NCBI GenBank assembly: GCA_027574665.1
Contig: CM050659.1
Span: forward strand, 21,491,001-21,555,000
Source of the DNA: Rhynochetos jubatus
Lineage: Eukaryota > Chordata > Aves > Eurypygiformes > Rhynochetidae
Reading direction: 5' to 3'
Length of the DNA stretch: 64,000 nucleotides
In this document: positions 58,901 to 64,000 of the stretch, in pieces
Layout of the letters: each line of letters starts with the position of its first letter
Position numbering within the stretch: the first letter of the stretch is position 1
Notes under the pieces: generated by a model
Told to the model about the DNA's origin: nothing
The model's database searches: none
Seen by the model: only the letters and a program-made list of their open reading frames with translations
Program-made: the position numbers and the translations under genes

Positions 58901-61900
58901 CAGTTTCAATTAATTTAAAGAGCAATCCTTAACCTAATGCAATCTTCCAGCCTGGCTACAAACACAGCAGTAAGTTAAGTATCATTTGACTTGCAGCAGT
59001 TTTGCACCTTTTCAAAATAAAAACAGAACCAGCAACACCTACCTGGAGGGCCTGGAAGACCTGCTTGTCCCGGAAACCCATCCATTCCTGGCTCACCTGG
59101 TGGGCCACGAACTCCACTAGGACCTGGATATCCAACGCCAGGAGAACCAGTTTCTCCACGATAGCCCTTGGAGCCAGGTAATCCTGGGAGTCCTTTTTCA
59201 CCTGGGAAACCTAGCCCACCATCACCCTGTGCGCAGCAAAGACAATTACAGGTGAATATCAAGGAGGTGTAGAACGAATATACACCGCTATCATTTTAAC
59301 AAATGCCCCGGAGTTTGGTTGGTTCTGTGCAAGGCTCAGATGGGGCTGGGAGGGTACATGGAAACTGCTGTAAATTATCCATCAGTGTATCAAAATGCAG
59401 GAAAACTCAGTGACTATTAAAAATGATATTTTATGCTGTATTTGCCAAAATGTAAATATTGCATATTCTGAAAGACATTTATTTTCATTTTAATTAAAAA
59501 GATCCTGGTGTGATCTTTCTATTCCAAGATTTGACTCATAATTATGCCAACAGTGTCTTTTATCTTTCAGGACACAACATAAAACAGCATCAGGGTCTAC
59601 CTCACTACTGGAAACGATTTATCTTTTGACTGGGTAGCCAGAGGCATAATGCGTGCCAATTATTAATCCTGACCAAGACAAATTTGTGCTTGGGGACTGT
59701 GAGCTTTTTATGCATTTGGAGACTTACCCAGGGCTAATCAAGACCAGAAAGCCAGGCCTTTCTATCGTCTCTGCTTCTTAGTCCAATTCTGAAGCACTGC
59801 ACTAACTTGATCAAAACTTACTGGAGGGCCTGGTGGGCCTGGCAAGCCTGGAAGTCCATCCCTGCCAGGGGTTCCCGGGATGCCTGAAGGTCCTCTGGTT
59901 GCTGTGGCACCACGGTCCCCACGTGCACCTTTGCCTGTTGCATAGGACAGATCCCCTTTTTCTCCTTTAAGGCCTGGATGACCTTGCTGACCAGCCAAAG
60001 CCTACAGACAGAAGATTAAAAAAAAAAAACCACAGGAATATGAACATGCAGAGAGAAGGCTTTGCTTCTTAAAGATGTTGTATGAGGACAGGACACAATG
60101 ACTGGAGCTAGAAAGAATCTTCAAAGGGTTTCCTATTGAATACATTACACTGGAAAAAAATTGAAAAAAAGGAAGAAGGTTTGATTATTTCCAAATGTTT
60201 CACTTCAGTCACTACAGCTTTACAGTGGCGAAACCCTGGCATACAGCACTACAGGGGCAGCAATCTTGGATGGCATCTGGGGACATTACATTGCTCATGA
60301 TATAGCAGGGCCCAAGCATTGAATCTTCCCTATTCCCTTCCCTATTACTTGATGTGCTGCGTTTACTGACACTGACAAAGGCACCCTGAAAACAAAAGAC
60401 TGGTATCTTCATGGACTAGGATTTTCAAAAGTAAATACTGCCAATGAGCAACGCTCAGCACTTTGGAAAATCCTGTTTGTTATGGTTGCTGTTTCATAAA
60501 AAACACAGCTCAACTCTCCCTGATGTATTTAGCATACAGCAGTTGAGGAGGAGACTGCATCTATGGCACGCAGTTTTTGTAGCTCTGAGCAATGATGCAG
60601 AAAGATCTCACCATTCCATTTGTCAGGTTTTCTCTCCACGCAGATGTATATCTGCTTCCCCAGCCAGCCCTCACTTAGCAAGAACCCTCAGCCTAATCCA
60701 GGCATGCCTACAGCAAGAAGCCCTGGCATGAATAATTGTTACTGGTTTTCTCTTGATTGCTAAAACATGCAGTTCTCAGAACTTAAGAACCATTTCTCCT
60801 CCCATTTTTTAAAGGTGATAATTTCTACTTTCAGCTTCTTTCAGTTTCTGCATTGTCTTTTACTTTTTTTCAATCCAAACAAGTAGAAAAAATCATGCAC
60901 AAACAAAAAACCTGTTCTGCTTTCACAACAACCAACACCAGCAATTGCACATGGGCACTTTTTCTCCTTTAATTCATGACAACCAATACAAACTCTTCCT
61001 GCCTTACCGGAGGGCCTTGCAGTCCCGGTGCGCCCACAGTGCCTGGGTCTCCACCAATGCCCTTAATCCCAGGCACACCAGGACTTCCCGATGAACCTGG
61101 TGGACCTGAGATGCCTTTTAGACCAGCTCTGGTAACTCCTCCATCACAAGCACAATCACCTGCCTCTCCTGGAAAATACAGTCAACACTCCAGACTCAGT
61201 TTCATTTGGATAAAGACCCTTTTCAGTTGCAAGAGCTCCAAAATCAGCACTTGATTCAATCAGGACAAAGCCATTCGCACGGGATTTGATGTTGTGTCTG
61301 CTCTGCTCAGGTGATGTGAGTGTCAAGCAAGTGGAGCTCAGGTTTTGTCCAGGTCAATTTCCGTGCAATGCCCATCACCAAATTACCATGTGCAGCATGA
61401 ATCTCAGCACTTGACCTCTTCCCAAAGGTTTAGACTCCACTAAAGAGATGGTTTTAGGAGAATTTTAGGACAGAAGTCTTGTGGTTTTTTAAAGAGAGAG
61501 TTAATATGTCAGAGAAAGGAGATCCATACTCCCACTCACAGTAGGTTACAATGACCCTCAGCTGGATATCATCCTATGTTCCTGAATCATAACTGGCCAT
61601 GGATCCAAATCACAAAGCACAATGATGTCTGAGTCATCACGGCTTTTGCTGCTGGGTGTCACACACACAGACCCAAATTCTCATCCTTTTTAGCACAGAG
61701 GGGAATAAAATTTTCTCTGTTATTTCCAGCCTATATTGCAAAAAGAAGTGACAAAGATTTTATTTCTAAGTCTCCTTACGTCTTACAGCTTTAAAGTATA
61801 ACTTATTTAGCTAATTCTCTGAGTGTGAGATGTTTATCTGCTTATTTACCTGAGCAGAGTAGGAAGTAGGAAATAGGATTTTGCTGGCAGTGCTGGGCAC

Positions 61901-63889
61901 AACTCTCTCTGAATTGCAAATGCTGTTGGCTCCTTTAATCTGTCTTAACTTCTTGTTATTTGTCATAAAGACACTTCCACCCTCAGGATATTAACCATAT
62001 GGTAATAACTTTATGAGGCTCAATGACTGCTAAAAGGCTCTCCCAAAACAAGAGTCACTTACCTTTGTACCCCTTGGGACCCAAAGCTCCTGGCAGTCCT
62101 CTTTGTCCAGGCTCCCCTGGAGCCCCAGTCCTTCCATCCAGGATCGTGTCTGGGGAAAATGAAGGGCCTGTATGCAGAAAGAAGGCCAGCAAAGGCCATG
62201 AGAAGGTTAGATACCCAGCTCACTGATTACTTGCAGTGTCAGTTATGCAATGACAGAAATGGCACTGGATCAAACTGCAACTGTGGAGTTACAGAAGGAG
62301 ATGGAACTTGGTCAGTGTCACAGACGGCAACCCTCTGCCGCGTGTTTGCTTCCAGCTTCTCACATGGAAAAGCAAAAGCTCTCACGATGTGGATGCAACA
62401 GTCTCATTCCTCTACTGCTCTTTTTCAAAGACAGTTGGCTGAAGAACTAACCAAACTGTGAACAGGTTGTATAAAGAAAGGCAAAGGAGTTTTGTTCACG
62501 GCAGATGTGCCTTCCCAGCTCTGGGAGAAGTTGAGACTCATATGGATAGAAGTTGAAGGGACAAATCAATGTATTGGTGATTGTGATGACTGGATGTGCC
62601 CTTTTTGTTGGCACAGAAGCTCTGATATATGAGCAGTGTCTGCTGGCAGGGTAGAGTCATTCCCAGGGCTGCCTGCCTTCTGCAGAGCTCCGTGACCTCT
62701 TGTTAAGTTGCTGCAGCTCAGGCAAGAGACTAAATGGCAAAAAGGTGATCGGGACTTTCCCAGTCCCTGACTTTGTAGCTGCAGGATTATTTTCTACATC
62801 TCTTTATATGCTGAATAGAATGAAACATGAGCTGACAGAAACAGCAGTGGAAAGTGATCTACCATAATCTAAAACTACTGTGTCTGAAAACCCTCAGTGA
62901 CAACAGTAAGATGGAGTGCTGACCAGCACCCGTCTGATGTTCCATGGAAACAACTGCACCCGTCAGCTAAAAACAGCTACAAGAGCTTTACAGACTCTGC
63001 AGAAAAACGAGCCAGATTTGACTAGCAAACAGTTATTGGTAAGAGAGCGCTTATTTCTTCCCCACAGAAAATCGTTTCATCAGACCATGCTCATTGGCTC
63101 CATCACTGGAGTGTGCCCTGTTTTGAAAGGTTGGCTCTCAAAAATAAAACAGGCTGTTTAACTCAGATTATGGCAGAATGGTAAAACACAAGGTTTGTGT
63201 AAAATCAACCATTTTCATGGAAAACCCGATTTCTGAGGAAAACAAAGCAATGAATAATTAACCCAATCAAGGCATCCACACAAATGAACATGAAAAAATA
63301 AACTCACATTTCCTAAAGTCTGACAACCGTCTCTTCAGGCATCCTACGTGACTCCTGGTACCCAAAATACATACTCACAAGACTAGACATTTACCCTGGG
63401 TGCTCATAAAGCCACAGTCTATTCTTTATTTAAGACAGTAAGGAGACTAGCCTTGTACTTCAAAGTCGTCTGTGTCATAAATTGTGTCTACACAACCTTG
63501 TGCTTCAGACTCTCAGGCTACCACTCTAACAATAATTAGCTGTATTTTCTTCCTTCAGAGGGGTGGCTGCTGATAGGTACATTTAAGGTTGTGAGTTACA
63601 ATCAGAATGATGTATCAACTAAACATTTAAGATTTACAGATGATTAAACCTCACCGGCAAAGAAATAAATACATAAACGACTATTTGTCTTATTTCACTC
63701 TGACTCAAGTATAAAGGTAGATGTTAAAAATATACATACGAGGTGGACCAGGCAATCCTGGTGCTCCTGGCAGACCCGGTAAACCATCTCTGCCGCGGGT
63801 GCCTGGTAATCCAATTGTTGCTCTTCCTGGTTCTCCCACTTCACCCTTCACACCTGGAATACCTGGAGAGCCTCCAGGGCCCAGTCCAT
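39355..63889 (-). CDS. COL4A6: Collagen type IV alpha-6 chain, 3' 27 exons (N-terminal part outside window)
   Basis: Basement-membrane collagen chain that trimerises with alpha-5 (alpha5-alpha5-alpha6). Minus-strand exons 5' to 3': 63740-63889, 62063-62149, 61008-61168, 59822-60001, 59043-59226, 55738-55809, 54982-55089, 53620-53841, 53227-53388, 51147-51317, 50311-50454, 49917-50042, 49425-49606, 49109-49172, 48520-48594, 47846-47953, 46982-47089, 46486-46557, 45572-45697, 45098-45214, 44575-44736, 43565-43663, 43137-43283, 41634-41750, 40794-40985, 40279-40565, 39355-39615. Phases agree throughout, mostly G|GN splitting a glycine codon, and give 1293 residues plus TAG. The helix is Gly-X-Y with interruptions such as PEEITVPAG and LSYATGKG, with RGD at two places. 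The NC1 domain follows human alpha-6 closely ([44 protein letters not shown]), which separates it from alpha-2 and alpha-4. Position beside ATG4A agrees. Roughly the first 400 residues (signal, 7S region) lie to the right. Short exons in the 1.9 and 3.2 kb introns could have been missed. Confidence 0.96.
39699..40070 (+). mobile_element. Composite CR1-tailed repeat, copy B (inverted partner of 11471-11836)
   Basis: Plus orientation: a head of about 130 bp, not recognised as CR1, runs into a CR1 3' region and ends in GATTCTATGA. It lies in the last COL4A6 intron, antisense to the gene. The first 180 or so bases match copy A with one mismatch; the CR1 3' part differs at several per cent of positions and has a 6-base duplication (GGGTTT). 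Confidence 0.85.
48030..48185 (+). mobile_element. CR1 LINE fragment (3' end)
   Basis: GAGAAGCTGTGGATGCCC leads into the conserved CR1 3' core with GTGTCCCTGCCCATGGCAGG and GGTTGGAACTAGATGATCTT, ending near a decayed terminal repeat. It lacks the head present in the two composite copies. Located in a COL4A6 intron, antisense to the gene. Confidence 0.85.
51318..53226. other. COL4A6 intron, 1.9 kb, nothing recognised
   Basis: No Gly-X-Y coding stretch and no repeat that I recognise on either strand. Confidence 0.5.
55350..55564 (+). mobile_element. Probable solo LTR remnant of an avian endogenous retrovirus
   Basis: An AT-rich U3/R-like stretch is followed by GTTCTTATCTCAATTTTACG, a CTGGAGGAGGGGAGG block, GTGAGAGCGGCTTCGTAG and the terminal TAAACCACGACA. 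These match, from memory, the 3' part of common avian ERV LTRs. No primer-binding site or internal viral sequence follows, so it reads as a solo or truncated LTR. The left border is uncertain. It sits in a COL4A6 intron, antisense to the gene. Confidence 0.6.
55810..59042. other. Largest COL4A6 intron in the window, 3.2 kb
   Basis: No collagen-like exon found. The only structured feature is a 29-bp tandem duplication at 56152-56209. Confidence 0.5.
56152..56209. repeat. Tandem duplication, 2 x 29 bp
   Basis: Two adjacent 29-base units starting CTCAGAGAG and ending AAGATGAGAG, differing at a single base (T/C). Confidence 0.9.
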
Positions 63890-64000
63890 CTAGATAATGA
63901 TAACATGGTGAGCAGCTCTCCAGCAGCAAACACATTCCAGTATTTTTAATGTCATGAAAGTTACTGTTGTGCTCTGAACTGCAACCATGTAGAAAAATTT

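Noticed and set aside
60212..60412. Minus-strand frame after a good acceptor (TTTTCAG) at about 60385 as an extra COL4A6 exon
   Set aside because: The translation has no Gly-X-Y repeat, and the flanking exons already join in phase 0.

Overview
This is a stretch of vertebrate nuclear DNA, almost certainly from a bird. The genes are split by canonical GT-AG introns, a CpG island covers one promoter, and the interspersed repeats are CR1 LINE 3' ends of avian type plus one avian-type ERV LTR remnant. The gene order VSIG1 - PSMD10 - ATG4A - COL4A6 is the order of human Xq22.3, which in birds lies on chromosome 4 or 4A (established synteny). I cannot name the species.

Layout. Positions 1-10746 hold no exon I can support; they are either upstream of VSIG1 or inside its 5' introns. 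The last five coding exons of VSIG1 (+ strand, CTX-family Ig membrane protein) lie at 10747-16528, and its signal-peptide and first V-set exons are not visible. A 3'UTR probably runs to about 20.15 kb, where it meets the 3' end of PSMD10 (- strand, 21155-24119). PSMD10 is complete: five exons and 226 codons, the length of human gankyrin. PSMD10 and ATG4A diverge from one CpG-island promoter, with 297 bp between their start codons. ATG4A (+, 24417-35469) is complete: 13 exons, 397 codons, catalytic Cys77/Asp279/His281 and a C-terminal FEIL LIR. From 39355 to beyond the right edge runs COL4A6 (-), of which 27 exons are visible. They encode about 1290 residues of Gly-X-Y helix plus the whole NC1 domain; the N-terminal part lies outside the window.

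The genes do not form one pathway. VSIG1 is a junctional/immune surface protein, PSMD10 a 19S proteasome assembly chaperone, ATG4A an autophagy protease for GABARAP/LC3 proteins, and COL4A6 a basement-membrane collagen chain. The regulatory links visible are the shared PSMD10/ATG4A promoter and two tail-to-tail 3' ends (VSIG1/PSMD10 and, less surely, ATG4A/COL4A6).

I found no new multi-gene system. The most unusual object is a pair of inverted 366-372 bp repeats 28 kb apart. They join a CR1 3' tail to a non-CR1 head of about 130 bp that starts at the same base in both copies and is identical over about 180 bp. Other points of interest are an out-of-frame overlapping uORF in ATG4A, a ZNF143/THAP11-type motif in the bidirectional promoter, a 50-bp GC-rich minisatellite near the COL4A6 3' end, and a weak splice donor in one COL4A6 exon.
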